Positions 1 through 13,083 are shown, counted from the first letter of the stretch. The stretch: DNA of 64,000 nt from Entamoeba invadens IP1 (GCF_000330505.1 NW_004440426.1:237558-301557); one strand, 5' to 3'. Numbers and translations are program-made. The notes: a model not told the origin generated them from the letters alone.

Positions 1-713
1 AAAACTGATTTTTTTTTTTGGGGTATTAATTTTTAAAAATAAAAATGAACAATTATTATATTTTAATGATTTAACTTCTCTAAAATAACATTTTTATTTC
101 ATTTTTTAATAATACTTAATTAATTTAAATTTAAATTGACAACAATGTTGTTGTCATTAAAATATGCCTTTAATAATGAACAAAAATTGTTTGTTATAAC
201 TATTATTATCGTAATTTATTTCAGTCAATGCATTATTTTGAAGTACTTGATTAAAATCACATAAAAACAATAGAGTCAGTCTTCAAACGTAATCCCTTTT
301 TTGCAAAAAAATACACAAAAAATTCTTTAAAAAATTAGGAATTAGGTAATAAATCATAAAAACTGTAAAAAACTAAAATCATTCAAAACGCCAGAATGAT
401 TTTCTGGCGTTTTGAAGATTTTCCCGATATATTTCAGTTATTAATATCTAAAAACCAAGGGACAACTTTGAAGAACGGACAACGTTTAAAGAATGACTCT
501 ACTTTTTAATCTTAAAAATTAAAAATTCAGTCAACAGTTTCTGGCTTTAGAAATACACTTATAGTTCATAATAAAAATAAAGTACATTCAATAAATTAAA
601 ATATTTAACTCCATCAATTTTCTTATCACCAAAAGTGGATCGTCTTGTTATTTTACTTTGGTTCAATTATGAACCCTTGTTTTTAATTTTAATACCAAAC
701 TAAATTAAAATAT
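1..713. other. A+T-rich intergenic region with one strong hairpin
   Basis: No supportable gene. The stretch is mostly A/T homopolymer-like sequence. The only distinct structure is the hairpin at 382-416, listed separately. The region lies downstream of the minus-strand flippase gene, whose stop codon is at 714-716. Confidence 0.6.
382..416. repeat. Perfect 15-bp hairpin
   Basis: Bases 382-396 (TTCAAAACGCCAGAA) are the exact reverse complement of 402-416, separated by a 5-nt loop (TGATT). The G+C-containing stem (CGCCAG/CTGGCG) stands out in very A+T-rich DNA. It sits about 300 bp past the flippase stop codon, so it could be a 3' processing signal or a remnant of a small foldback element. The structure is seen directly; the function is unknown. 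Confidence 0.75.
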
Positions 714-3700
714 TCATTTCGCCGTTCTTGTCTTAAAAGATTTTGATGTAGCTGGCAAGAAGAGTTCCTTTTCGATCTCTTTCACCTCATTATACCTTGT
801 CTTGTCGTGTCTTTTCTGCACATCATTGATTTGACTTTCCTTTGTTTTGTTATCAATCAGCACATCTTCCACGCTTTTTGTTATTATTTATATTTAAAAA
901 TATATATTATTATAATATAATAATATTATATAATTACAATAATTATAATATAATAAGAATCCTATAAAAAGACTTTAAACTCCTTTTGACTTAAAGTAAA
1001 AAAGTCCTGAAGTATTGACACAACGATTCATACAAAAATAACAAACAATTCTGTGACAAAGTCCTTTGCAACACAAAGTATAGGAACAACACATATTGAC
1101 AAATAAAACGTCGACGAGAAGAATACCTCATATACAACCCCAAACATATTCCATCCTAATGTGATTTTTGGTATCGCCGCAACTATTCCATATCCCATTC
1201 CCCACAAAAAGTAGAATATAAGACTCCCAAAATACGCTATATGACTGAATACAGTAAATTCCTTAGTGATTACAACCATCTTGAGTGAGATAGTTAACAT
1301 TACAGTGGTGTAGACGACATACCCAAATCCATACAACGAAAACCCTTTCCCATATACCATATTGTCTTCTGTAACACACGCACTAAATGGTACAAAGAAG
1401 ACAAGCGCAGAGACTACTAACGCCTCAATCACCCAATATATCAATCGTCTCATAGAAAAACACCTTTTAATTCCTTCATACAAATTTGGCTGTGTAATCA
1501 GCGTTTCGGGCATGACATCTCTATCAAACACACCAAACACAACAATCGGGAAGAACGTGAAGAAGACGTTGTATATCGACAACGTCCAGTTCTCAAAGAG
1601 TGAAGTCCCAGAATACCCATTGAATGACAAGAACCAGAATTGAGTGAGGTACATCACTATATTCTTATAAAACGAATAGATGATGACATATGAAAGTCGT
1701 CGATAATTATACCTCCCATGCACTAACAATAATTTCACTAAAAATCGGAACTGCGCTATAGCATAATCAGAAGATCGAACAGCATGTAGCCCTTCCTCTC
1801 CACTTATCCCAACTCCAACATGCGCCTCTCGTATCATCGCACAATCATTCGCACCATCTCCTATCGCCAATGTCGTTCCTCCTATTTGTCGGACCAACTC
1901 AACTATCTTCGCCTTTTGGGATGGGGCACACCGACAACACACTATAGCGGCCGCATTCTTTAAAAGTTGTTTTAAAAGGCTCCGGTCAATCATAACAAAC
2001 GTCTCGACTATTTTCCCTTCGATTATATAATTCTTTTGTCCCATTTTTATACCCTCCACTATTTCTTCTTGAAGATTTAAAAGTTTCTCCGCTTTCAAAG
2101 CAACGGCTTCACCTACAAAAAGACCACATCCCTTCGCAATATTATATGCCTAGTTGTTAGTATTATAATATTCTTATTAAATATAGTTAATTAATATAGT
2201 ACTATATTAAATACAATATAGTATTTAATATAGTATAATATATTATATTATATATAGTTTTATAGAGTTAACAAACAGTCTCTTTTTTGTCTCCAGTTAA
2301 CATCCATATCTGAATGTGAGCTTGCTTGAGCTTTTCAATTGCTTCTTTGACACCTTCTTGTAACTTGTCTTCGATGCCAGTCACTCCCAAAATCTCGACG
2401 TCGCACTCCACCAACTCAGATGCTCTTTTTATACACTCTTCTCGCTTATTAATGTCTTTGACGCCTTCTTCCCATATATCTTCAAATTGTTTAAAAATAT
2501 CTGTGATATCCCGTCGCGCTATAATTAACGTGCGATACCCTTCCAGTCCCAACTTGTCGATTTCATTTTGGATTTGATCCTTTTTATTCCCTTCGCTATT
2601 TTTAGAATCGTCACTGAGTGGTAACATGACGTTGTCTGCTCCTTTCATGTAGATGAAAACGCGTTGATTTCTTCTGACAATGACACTCATCCTCTTTCTA
2701 TCCGAATCAAATGGGATGACTGCAATAAGTTCGAACTCCTCTTTGTGTGTTGTTAATATTGGAAGTGGATTTATGATCTGTCCTTTCTCCTTATTTTTCA
2801 TTTCACCATGTGGTGACCCGTCCGACGATGTCGGGGAATTTTCCGAACTTGGTGATGATGCCTCATTTTGGTTCTCCACTATATTAAGTACAACACCCTC
2901 AGTAGTTCTCTCAAACAACTCAAACCCACAAGCAGCTGCCGCATGGACAAGTGCGGCCTCATCATTTGAAACTGCTTGGTACTGTAAAACATCATTCTTC
3001 TTTGTGACTGAGACCGAGTTACATATCGCCAAACACCTCAAAAACTCGCACACTGTCCCTGACGTCTTGGAGTCACTCACAATTTCTTCCGGTGAAAAAT
3101 CGACATACGTCCGGTCGTCCGAAAGATCTAATACTTCGAACCCAGACAACTCTATCTCTTCATCAATTTTCGACTTCCTCTTTTGGTGTTTCGCCTTCTT
3201 CGTCTCGACTTTCTCCTTCCCATGTGCCCCTTCCACGCGCCGCTCCTCTTCAAAGTCGCCGTAGTTCTTCCCACATATAAAACACGTTTTAAAAACCATC
3301 AAATTTTGTGTTAACGTCCCCGTCTTATCCGCAAAGATGTAGTCGACGATGCCAAGTTGCTCATTCAAATTCGACGTTCGCGCTTCCGCAAATTTTCCTT
3401 TGAAGCACATGTCCCCATCAATGTTAATAAAATACGCCTGAAAGATTCGAACAATTTCCATCGAGACGTAGAGTGAGATGGGAACCAAGTTGTTATATAA
3501 GATCACAAATGTGATGAAATTGGTGATGAAACTCGGAATGACCTTGTCGGAGTTTTCTAAGTACCAAACGTCGTTGTTTTTTCGGCTCCAAGTCTGACAT
3601 AGAATCGTCGAGATCATCGCAAATGTCAATTCAAGCGCAAACATCCCAATCACAAAGTAATTTGTATTGCGCTCAATGGAACTCCGTTTGATCTTCACAC

Positions 3701-4654
3701 CTTTTGCACTTTGAAGTTGTTTGGTTTCTTTCCCTATGTATATAACTACGGCTGTGACCCAATCTGTATTCTCTAATTGACTCCCTCGCAACAACAATTG
3801 TGACAGTCCAACGGCTTCATGTTTGTGGTCACACTCTATTTGTCCTTTAAATGAAAATAAGTCGGGATTCGGGTCTTCAAATTCAACTCGTCGGATTTCT
3901 AATGTCGACATCTCGTCTGTGTAGCACCGTGTCGATGGTAAACTTTCTTTGATCTTGAGAGCAGTTTCGCTGGTGTGTTAATAGTTCAATTCGAAACTAT
4001 TAACTGTAATTCGATAGAATATACTCTAAACTATAATATATCAATTATAATTATAATATATTGAGTAACAAACCCATCTAATTGTGAAGTTTCAATAAAG
4101 GCTGTTCCATTACTTTCAGACGAATTTAAAAGCAGTGCGTCAGCAGGAAATTGCTCTTTCCTTCGTACCATAATGATGTCGCCAAGAAATATGTCTTTCC
4201 ACTTCACATCAACCCACTCAAAATTCTTCCAGCATTTTGTTGTCTTATAATTGATTTTCTTGTCATCTCTATGTCGTTTAATATCCTCGTAGAGTTCTTT
4301 CAACATGGAAATGGTGAGTACTATACACAGTGGAAACAATGTAGTAAATCTTCCGGTTGGCGACAGCCCGGGTATCGCCTGAAATATCGAAATGATGAGA
4401 AAATAGACGTTTGCAAGCTTTCTGAATTGTTCTATAAGTACCAATGGGAAAAAGGATATCGCATTGTACTTCGACGTTTTAACAACGTTCGATTTGAACC
4501 GAGTGATCTTATCAAATATGTTCACTGTATTGATATTAACACTTCTCTTCTCGACAACATCTCTTGGGGAAATCAGTGGGATTTTCTCGGAGGATGTCAT
4601 TGATATACTTCCAAGTTTATTTCTCCAATTTTTCATTCTCCTTTTTTGATACAT
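714..4654 (-). CDS. P4-type ATPase (phospholipid flippase), four exons
   Basis: Integral membrane pump that flips aminophospholipids to the cytosolic leaflet. Hand-spliced exons: 4654-4074, 3969-2277, 2149-1047, 873-714, giving 1178 aa. The three introns (104, 127, 173 nt) start GTTTGT and end CAG, TAG and AAG. Splicing rebuilds conserved blocks: LDGET across intron 1, LTGDKKETAYNIA across intron 2. P4 hallmarks in order: N-terminal FFPLVLIEQFRKLANVYFL, the PISL motif in the M4 region (about residues 353-363), the phosphorylation site DKTGTLTQN (Asp about 408), MLTGDK (about 750) and GDGANDCAM (about 855-863), followed by a hydrophobic C-terminal half. The last exon encodes a charged cytosolic tail ending KTRTAK. 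Length fits the family. A partner CDC50 subunit is expected elsewhere in the genome. Confidence 0.93.
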
Positions 4655-5061
4655 TTATAGTTACTATAACTATAGATTAACTATTATTTTTGTAATGAGA
4701 GTCATGTGACTTTTTGTTCTTTTTAATTCCGATACAATTAATAAAAAAATAGTTTATTAATAATAAAAATTACTATTCAGAATATGGTATATTTTTCATT
4801 CATCTATTTTAGTATGATATGATATAGTTTATTAAATTATAATATACTATATTTCTATTTCAGTTTTTCAGAAATTGAAAAAGGATTTGGCGCAGAAAAT
4901 GTTGTGTTTAAATTGTCTGAGTATAGTTCGACTCTAGTATTTTAATACTAATGTTTACTATACTAGTATATATAGTACATTCTACTATAAAATATAAATA
5001 TTTACTATACTAGTATATATAGTAAATTCTACTATAAAATACTATCAAATGAAACAATCAA
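4655..5061. other. Intergenic region with a tandem AT repeat
   Basis: No gene seen. It separates the 5' end of the flippase gene from the 3' end of the HEAT-like gene; both are on the minus strand. It contains the 41-bp duplicated unit listed at 4954-5041. Confidence 0.6.
4954..5041. repeat. Two-copy direct repeat, 41-bp unit
   Basis: Bases 4954-4994 and 5001-5041 are the same 41-bp sequence with one mismatch (ACATTC versus AAATTC), at a period of 47 bp. Each copy carries the near-palindrome ACTATACTAGTATATATAGT, so each could fold on itself. It lies just downstream of the stop codon of the HEAT-like gene (5062). No function can be assigned. Confidence 0.8.
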
Positions 5062-8000
5062 TCATGCAAAGAGGCCAACACTGACTAAGTCATCGATGAA
5101 CTTGCCTTCCCCAGGTTTGAGAGCACCCCGACACCCTCTTTCTGACATGTCATCCAAGTAGTCGTTCCACTTCCTGAGTGGTTGCTTAACCAGTTTCTCA
5201 TTTGACTCTGTCATTTCCCATTCACCGGACCAGTTGTTCCCCTCACAGATCCAAAGGCCGATCTTCATGACTTCGAACTCGTCTTTCAATTTTCCTCTAC
5301 AAATTAGTATGTATCCAATTAAATAGAATAAGTTATATTTATACTATAAAAGAACTAGACAAACAGGTTGTAGAGTTTAAAGAACGATTCAATCGTCTGA
5401 TTAGGATAGTGTTTTGACGGCAACTTTCTCGCAAAATCCATGACATCCGTCTTTGTAAATTTCGTCGGGTCGACAACCATCAACCTTCCCAAACACGCAT
5501 TAGCCACTTCACACACTTTGTCGTCTTTAGTAGTGATGTACCCTCGCAATTTCTTCTCTATCTCTTTCGAAAAGCCTTTCAAACAACTCATCTTCAGCAA
5601 CTCGAGCAAATGCTCCAACATCGCGATGACTCGGTCAGTGTTTTTATCTTCAAATTGTAAGAACTTTGGAAGAGCCAATTGCGCGTAACTGTCATTCATC
5701 TGATTCACACCAAGAATAGTGTACAACACAAAGAAGAACAATTGCAGGCCAATCAGCGACTCGCTTTTATTTGTCTTGTCATTGCGTATCTTACTCTCCT
5801 TCATACCAAAGCTATTTTCTAGTAATGGCAACACACTTTTATCGGTCGAGACTAGACTCTCAACAGTCGTGAAATACTCCGATATAAGAAAACTCTCATC
5901 AGCGTCCATCCACGTGTACTTATACCCTCCTTCATGTTCAGTGCTCTTATTATTCGAGAGATACGAATTCAGAGCAGCGTCGGCACACATGTTTAACGTC
6001 ATGATAAATCGTTTGTAATAACTCTCTTTAGTAAACACTTTAGTGTATTTCAGAAACTGTTTGATGCACCCCAATATCTCTCGTCGTGCGTCCGAATCAA
6101 CCAAATTTCTCTCTCCAAGAATTTTAACTTTCTCCAAGAACACATCGATCTTGACAGGCAACTCCTTATTTGTGTAAGAGTGCGTTGTGATACATCCAAT
6201 CGCTCGGATAGCTCGATACCTCACACTTTTATCATAACACGTATCAATCAACTGCGACAAAGTCTCAACCACGGATGGCTGACACAACACGTTAATACAA
6301 TTTTTGTTCGTCTCAAATCTCTTTCCCGTCCTATTTAAAACAGCGCCCACTTCATTGGTTGTACTCTCACACACCCACGAGATGAAATATAACGCCTCAC
6401 TCTTTGCTTTGAATAGAAACTCATTATAATACTTCTCACTGTATTTTGTGTAGAGCGTCTCGTTCAGTATTTGCATCTCTATCTCGTAACATCGGGACTG
6501 ATCCGTGTCGCTTTTGAACATAAGGACATCCAACATGTCCTTACAGAACTCCTTTTCTATCCCACTCAAACAACAATACTCAAGACTTAACGAGACATTT
6601 AAATTCGAAAGGACTCGCATCACTACACTCATCGTTTGTAACCACAAAATGCTATACTTCGGTAAGTAGTTTTCTTTATATATACTCATAACTAGATCAC
6701 CAAAGTGTTGTTTGATCATCCCACCAACATCTTTACTCTCCATCTCGTCGTTTGTATCGAAAAAGCTCAACAAGATGCTCACCGCCTTATTCTTCAAAAG
6801 TGTGTTCTCGACACTTTTGTCTCGGGAGACTATCGAGACGATTTCTGGATAGATGGAATACATCAATGTGCTTTTTTTAAAGGTCGAAGTGACTTCACTC
6901 TTGATGGCCTTCACTGCAGACATCTCAACAGAGAAGACCCCACACTGAGAAAGTCGAATTAATGACTCCAAAAACACATTGAGATCAACATACTCACATA
7001 TAACACTCTCACAGATACTCGTTATGACGTCACACGTCTTGCTCAGTACCTCCTCATGTTTGTCATTGAGTAAAAACTCGATTAATTCGATGAACGGAGC
7101 AACTTCGTCTTCTTCGTAAATCTCATTCAAAAATGCCGTCTTCAACAAGTCCAACACAGCAACTCGGACATAACTATTTTGGTCTCTCCCAAAGCTTATA
7201 AAGAGGTTCGTCTCCTTTTTGATCTCGCGGACAACCACTTCATTGTCCGGAAAATTCTCGAGGATGTCCGCATGAATTGCCACAAACGCCAACTTGTCTC
7301 GACTACTTTTTTTCGTCTTCGTCTTCGCCTTTTTGTTCAGTTCCTGGAACAGTGACATGATCCCAACAGCATCCGCAACACTCGAAAACTGCGTCTTTGC
7401 AAGTCTCATTTCTAAGGAGTCACTTCCTCGACTCCCCGGTGTTGAAAATGCTCTGAAAAAGAACGGGACGAGCGCTCTCGCATAGTCCGAGTTCGGCGAC
7501 GATATCGCGATATTCACAGAGACGCTGAGCGCGTTCTCTCGAAGGTTGAATGAAAACGTTCCATTTGAGAATATCGCGTTGAGGAAGTTCTGCGTGTCTT
7601 TAGTGATGATCTCCACCTTCTTTTGGTACAAGTCGAAGATGGAGTCTATAGCATTGACGACTCTGTTGATCTCGTGTTCTGGGCGCAAAGACAGCACTTT
7701 TGTGTATATCTGATAACACCGCAGAATCGAGTCTAACGTGATTTCCTTCAGTGACCCGACGACTCCCGTGTCCGATAACGAGAAGAGAATTAAAGCGACT
7801 TGGAAGACCCCAACAACGGCTTTAGTGTTCTGTTGCATCACTATTAAAAGCCTTTCGAGGGCCTTTAAGAAGAACGAGAAGTGGTCCGGAAGGATTTCCA
7901 TGAAGTTCGAGCTGGTACTAAAAATTGCGATGACGTGCATCAAATGGGCGTCGTCAATGTGTTTCGGTAGGAGCGAAAACACATACGAGAAGTTGATCTC

Positions 8001-8354
8001 ACCAAACAACGAAAGGTCTAAGATCTTGACCACTATCTTGCGATACAAGTATATCACACGATCGACTTTTTCGGACATAAAAAGTGCAAAAAAAGACGTG
8101 AAGACCCTCTTTAAATAATCTTTTTCAAATAACCCGGATACCCCAGGCATCTGGAGTAAATTCGACATATTAGAGAGGGTCGTCAGACGGTAGGTGACGT
8201 TGTCCGTTGACTTGAGAAAGGAGATAATCGTTGATATGATGGTCGGAGGACTTTGTGAAAAGAGGAAAAACATTTTGTTTGTTGAGTCAACGGTCGAGTC
8301 CGTCGATGTGCTTAATTGGAAAAACTGGAGAACGTCCGACGAAGTGTTTGTCAT
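5062..8354 (-). CDS. Large HEAT/ARM-like helical repeat protein, possibly karyopherin-related
   Basis: Two exons, 8354-5365 and 5296-5062, separated by a 68-nt GTTTGT...TAG intron, giving 1074 aa. Splicing joins FKLYNL to GKLKDEF and adds a C-terminal exon of about 78 aa that would otherwise be missed. The protein is almost entirely short amphipathic helices in pairs, without signal peptide or membrane segment, which fits HEAT repeats. The first 60 residues (LQFFQLSTST...RLTTLSNMSNLL) have the pattern of an importin-beta/exportin N-terminus, and the neighbouring gene is an importin-alpha, so a nuclear transport role is possible. The family assignment is inference; no catalytic motif is seen. 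A cytosolic scaffold of another HEAT class remains an alternative. Confidence 0.6.
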
Positions 8355-8963
8355 CGATAAAACAATTTGTATAATAGTTTTTAGTTTGTTTCTTATTTAT
8401 TAACTATAAATTAATATAATATTAATTTTCATCAACTTGTGTGATAAAATTTGTTGAGTCGTTGTATTATGTATAGTATATAATGGTTTAAGTTAATTAT
8501 GAATGGAATTAATTAATTGGAATTAATAATTATAATAATTATAATTAATTATTTCACTCTGAAATAAAAAGAGAAAAAAAAAATAATAGTTAAAATATGT
8601 AAAAGTAACTATTCATTTTTATTGATTTTTATAGCAACATTTTCCTTAACTATTTTCCCCGTCGTCGTATACCGGAAATATTTATTTATAAATATTTGAA
8701 TAATTATTAAAAATTATAATTTAATTTATTTATATTACTATTTATTTTTATCATATAAGTATAGTTAAAAACAATCAAATAAACCATAATTGTTTAACTC
8801 GGTATTATAGTTAATTAATAGTTTAAAATAAACCATACGACCATTAATTGTGAATTTCGAAAGCAAGTCGAACATTAAGATACTCTTTCCTTTTCATTTG
8901 TCTATGAACTCAATAAAAAACTCTTTATCACATAACAAATCAATTCTTCTGTTGAATAAATCA
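8355..8963. other. A+T-rich intergenic region
   Basis: Nothing supportable apart from poly-A/T tracts. It spans the upstream side of the HEAT-like gene and the downstream side of the importin-alpha gene. Confidence 0.6.
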
Positions 8964-10560
8964 TCACAAATCATCACTATCTTCATTTTGATCGATGTGG
9001 TAGAGTGCCTCCTTTGCGAGCTTTTCAGTGGTTTCGTCCATCATTGGCGTATCAATAATTTCATGCATTTTATCGGCAAAAAGAGTCTCTTCAAATTGTT
9101 GTAGAACGCCAAACTGCGAGTCAGACTCATCCACATTCTCTGCATATTCCATTGTAAGTATAGCGCATCTTATTGCCATACATCTCATATCCACATTCGC
9201 CCAATTCACAAGTTTGAAACAATCCACATACATAGAATGTTGTATCAAGACTTCCAAGACTTTGTCTGGGTCCGTTTCAACGCAATTGAACAGAAATGTC
9301 AAAAGTTCAAACACCAAAATTGGGAATTGGTTCCTATCAAGTTTTTTAAGAGAATTAAATATCTGTGTAAAGATGTCGTTTTCAATGCACATGCGAACAA
9401 ATCTATTTGCTAAGAACATTTCTATATTATATAATAATATATTATTATATTATTATATTATAATTAATAAATTATAGTAAAAAAACAAACTCTTTATAAC
9501 CAACTGAAAGATTTGCCAAAGTCATAGTCACACAGGACATGATTTGACTGTCTTCAGTGGACAAAAACAAGTCGAATAAAAGAGGTACGATGCCACAGTT
9601 TACGACCCAAATGATTTTTGATGGGTCTACTGTTTGTGAGAATCTTCTTAAGAAATAGAGTACTTCTCTCTTCACCTTAATGTCCGTGTCTTTAATCAAA
9701 CTGAGACATTTGAGCAGTGGTTGTTCGCCGACACTTTCCATGTATTGTTCATTCAGAGTAAACACTTTAGTTAGACACGAAATGGCACACGTCACGATTT
9801 TTTTATTAGTAGAATATAAGCCATAAATGATATTAGGGAAGAACGAAGTGATCACTTGTGGTGTTAAAAATCTGTCTGTTCTTATAGTGTTAATCAAACA
9901 CCAATATGGCTTGCTTTTGTCTTTGCAGAGTGAAAATCCTCTTCGTAAGAGGTCTAAATATCCTTCGTTGAATGCGATGAGTCGAGACTCTTTGTCGTCC
10001 GCTATTATAATATTTGTCACCCCCCACAAACACTGCCGCATCACTTTTAAATCCTCTGTCGCCATACCAACTGTTATTAAGCGCTTCGATACTAACAAGT
10101 TTCTCTCAATGGATATGACCTCTTTGGCACACGCATTCGGCGCAGAGTCTTGTGCACTAATTGTCGTCAAATTGGTGAACAAGACCGCTATTTGATATAA
10201 CAATGACGTCGGGCTTTCAAGCGTAAATCGCGCAAGAAGCGCACTGAACGTGTTCGTCTCCGACATCGCAGTGACTACTTCAATCGGCTCGTTTGTCGGC
10301 TGAAAAATGCTTTTCCGCAGCGTTTCCGCTATTCCTATTAACTCTACGTCTTGTGCTTGACCGTCGAGAAAACGGTCGCGCTTATCGCGGAAGAAGGAAT
10401 ACAAGTCTGTCGGAAAGGTAATTGGTGTTTCTATGTCATCGTCAACTATCTTCCGTTGAAGACTTAATAAATTATTTCGACGCTCAGACCTTAAGCCTGT
10501 TTGATATGAAATCTGTTTGTCGCACTGTGTTCGAAGTGTTGGATTGGTGCGGAGATGCAT
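8964..10560 (-). CDS. Importin-alpha (karyopherin alpha), armadillo repeats
   Basis: Adaptor that binds nuclear localisation signals and hands cargo to importin-beta. Two exons, 10560-9491 and 9402-8964, give 502 aa, the normal size for the family. The intron starts GTTTGT at 9490. The first TAG after the A/T tract (9424-9422) would shift the frame, whereas the second (AATAG ending at 9403) gives an 88-nt intron and the in-frame joint YKE-FVRMC. The N-terminus has a short basic stretch (SERRNNLLSLQRK) like a reduced IBB domain. Armadillo repeats follow, with typical LWGVTNI and TMTLANLSVG helices. The C-terminus is acidic (NEDSDDL). The IBB region is weaker than usual, so this may be a divergent paralogue. 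Confidence 0.8.
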
Positions 10561-11301
10561 TCACTAGAAATAATGAGTTTGTAAAGGTAATAGTTTTTTA
10601 TTAATTATATTATAATTTATTTTCGATGATTAAAATTTTATTATAACGGACGTTTGCTGAGATTGGTTTATTTATTAATTAAATATATTAAAAAAATGAT
10701 ATTAAAAAACTTTGAAATATTGAAGTGTGGAATTGTAATGAATTATTTTTTATAATATAATATTAAAAGTTCTATTAATTATAGAATTTAAAACTATTAA
10801 TATTATTTTTAAAGTAATAATAGTGATATAACATGGTTGACCAAATAGATAATTTCAACTATATTATAATAGTTATTTTTATTATAATTAAAAGTTAAAT
10901 ACAACATTCTATATAACTTAGATTGAAAACAAAGAATTTTGTAATTATTTTGAGTGGTGATGATTTAACAATTTGTTTAAAACCACCTTAAAATTTGGGT
11001 AAAAAAATGAAAAACCCAAAAATAATAAAAAGTTCACGATAAATTAAAACTGGTCTTTTTTTCTGGATAATACAAACAAGTGCGGACAAATTCGAAGTTT
11101 TAAAATTAGAATAATTAAAAAATTATTGAACAAAAAGTTTAAAAACATATTGTTTGGGTATAAAAAATTGTTTCAATGGTTTTGTCTTCTACAAAAAAGA
11201 ATAATGTCAACAAGTTAACAACAACCAAATAAGTTCACACCAATTTTATTTTCCTCAAACCTTTCTTTTTTGTCTTGTTTTGATCAACTTGTATTTCAAA
11301 A
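10561..11301. other. A+T-rich divergent promoter region
   Basis: Lies between the starts of the minus-strand importin-alpha and the plus-strand RhoGEF gene, so it must contain both promoters. A TATA-like GTATAAAA occurs at 11158-11165, about 140 bp before the RhoGEF ATG. No gene or RNA is recognised. Confidence 0.5.
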
Positions 11302-13083
11302 ATGGCCATTGCAAAGTCTACCAATCTGAAAGGATTATTTACGAGCAATGAACAAGATGAATTCAAAGACTCTTCGAGTAGTAATACAGACACATCATAT
11401 GATATATCTATTTCGAAGTTTGAAACAAGTGAAGACAAATATGAAACACTCACCATCGAACAAATAACACTTTCAAAATTGACAGTTGAAGAGACGTATA
11501 GAGATAAAATAGTCAACGAATTTTATGAAACTGAAATGAGTTATGTGACTTCCATGGAATGTTGTATTAGCGGGTACATCACCAAATTAAATGATACAAA
11601 ATATGTATCTTATCAAGAAAAAATGTCTCAGATTTTCCTTCATTTTAATGATGTCTTTTACATCAATTCGGTGCTTTTAGATAACATGACAAGGCTGAAG
11701 AAAAGTGGGACGTTATCTTCGAAATTGGGAGAAGCTCTTTCTTTATTTATTCCAATGTTAAATGTTTATAAATTGTATGTTGGTAATTCGGATTTGTCAA
11801 TTAACACTTTAATAGAGATGTCAAAAAATAAGAAGTTCAATGACTTACTAGTCCTATTGAGAGAACAATTACCACCGGGAAAACAACTTGATTTACGAAG
11901 TTTTCTTATTATGCCAGTACAACGTCTCCCCAGGTATAGTTTATTATTAGCAGACTTGATTAAGCACACTTCAAAAGATCATCCCGATTTTGAAAACTTG
12001 TTAAAAGCCCAAATTGGAATCAAAAAATTGGCTAATACAGTGAACGAAATTGTAGAAGAGAGAGCAAAGAACCAAATTTTAGTGCAACTCTCGAAGAAGA
12101 TTGAAGGACTTGAGGAAGAGTTAGTCAGTCCATTCAGAGAGTTTATAAGGAGTGGATTGTTAATGAAGGTCTGTCGTAAATTTAATAAAGAGAGGTACTT
12201 CTACTTATTCAATGATATGTTAATATATGGAATAGGTGATGAAAAGTATATGAAAGTGTCTCAAGTCTTTCCTCTTGAAACAGTTCAAATAAAAGTCTCT
12301 GAAGTGACACAAAATGCTTTTGAAATACGTGGAACAAAAAGTTTCACTGTGATTACAAAAACAAAAGAAGAGTGTGATGGGTGGATACACAACATTGAAA
12401 GTGCAATACTTAAACAAAAAAGTCGATTAAAAACACTTAAGCGTGAGAAAGGTGAGAATGAAACGGCACCCGTCTGGGTGCAAAATACAAATCAGTGTCA
12501 AATTTGTTCGACAAAGTTTTCTGCTTTGAGTCGCCAACATCATTGCCGGAAGTGTGGAAGTTGTGTATGTTCAAATTGTAGTCCAGACACACTTGTGATT
12601 AAAGGAAAGAAAGAAAGAGTGTGTATTTATTGTAAGTTAGAAGAAACCAAGAAAACCAGTCTTGATATATTAAAAGTCAAAGAACAATCTCCACCACCTA
12701 AAGTACCACAAAAGTCACCTAAATTACAAGTGTTAATGAAAGAAAATGTAAAGGATACCAAAATTAGGTTCATATCTCATTCGGCTAATAATTCAGAAGG
12801 GGACAAACCTCATGGATTTTATGGTCTGACTGCACCAGAAACAACACCAGGAAGAACAATCAAGAAATATTTATCAGGTGAAAATTACAAGAAAAGAGCA
12901 ACATATGCACCCGGTGAAGCTATTCCTATACAAATACCTAAAGTCAGACCTTTAACTTCTGAATACTCAAACTCACTCCCTTCAACACCAAAAGAAGTCG
13001 TTTATACCCCTTCACTGACTCCAAGATTGGTACATGGTAAACCTGCACCTCCTCGAAACAAAAAATTGCTTCAGCCTGAATGA
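11302..13083 (+). CDS. Rho guanine nucleotide exchange factor with DH, PH and FYVE domains
   Basis: Predicted to load GTP onto Rho/Rac GTPases at phosphoinositide-containing membranes. Single exon, 593 aa. Domains: DH about residues 75-260 (EFYETEMSYVTSM; the conserved helix FLIMPVQRLPRYSLLLADL near 205), PH about 275-375, and a FYVE zinc finger about 390-450 with four CxxC pairs and the core RQHHCRKCG, close to the family R(R/K)HHCR motif. The FYVE WxxD position reads WVQN, a variation. A basic, Pro-rich tail has several PxxP stretches. The architecture is that of FGD-type exchange factors, which are numerous in Entamoeba. Confidence 0.92.
   Translation: MAIAKSTNLKGLFTSNEQDEFKDSSSSNTDTSYDISISKFETSEDKYETLTIEQITLSKLTVEETYRDKIVNEFYETEMSYVTSMECCISGYITKLNDTKYVSYQEKMSQIFLHFNDVFYINSVLLDNMTRLKKSGTLSSKLGEALSLFIPMLNVYKLYVGNSDLSINTLIEMSKNKKFNDLLVLLREQLPPGKQLDLRSFLIMPVQRLPRYSLLLADLIKHTSKDHPDFENLLKAQIGIKKLANTVNEIVEERAKNQILVQLSKKIEGLEEELVSPFREFIRSGLLMKVCRKFNKERYFYLFNDMLIYGIGDEKYMKVSQVFPLETVQIKVSEVTQNAFEIRGTKSFTVITKTKEECDGWIHNIESAILKQKSRLKTLKREKGENETAPVWVQNTNQCQICSTKFSALSRQHHCRKCGSCVCSNCSPDTLVIKGKKERVCIYCKLEETKKTSLDILKVKEQSPPPKVPQKSPKLQVLMKENVKDTKIRFISHSANNSEGDKPHGFYGLTAPETTPGRTIKKYLSGENYKKRATYAPGEAIPIQIPKVRPLTSEYSNSLPSTPKEVVYTPSLTPRLVHGKPAPPRNKKLLQPE

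Noticed and set aside
2680..3264. Long plus-strand open frame (194 codons)
   Set aside because: Antisense shadow of the flippase exon 2; its sequence is low complexity and has no domain pattern.
9403..9490. Importin-alpha intron ending at the first TAG (9422)
   Set aside because: That acceptor shifts the reading frame. The TAG at 9405-9403 keeps the frame and the helix.
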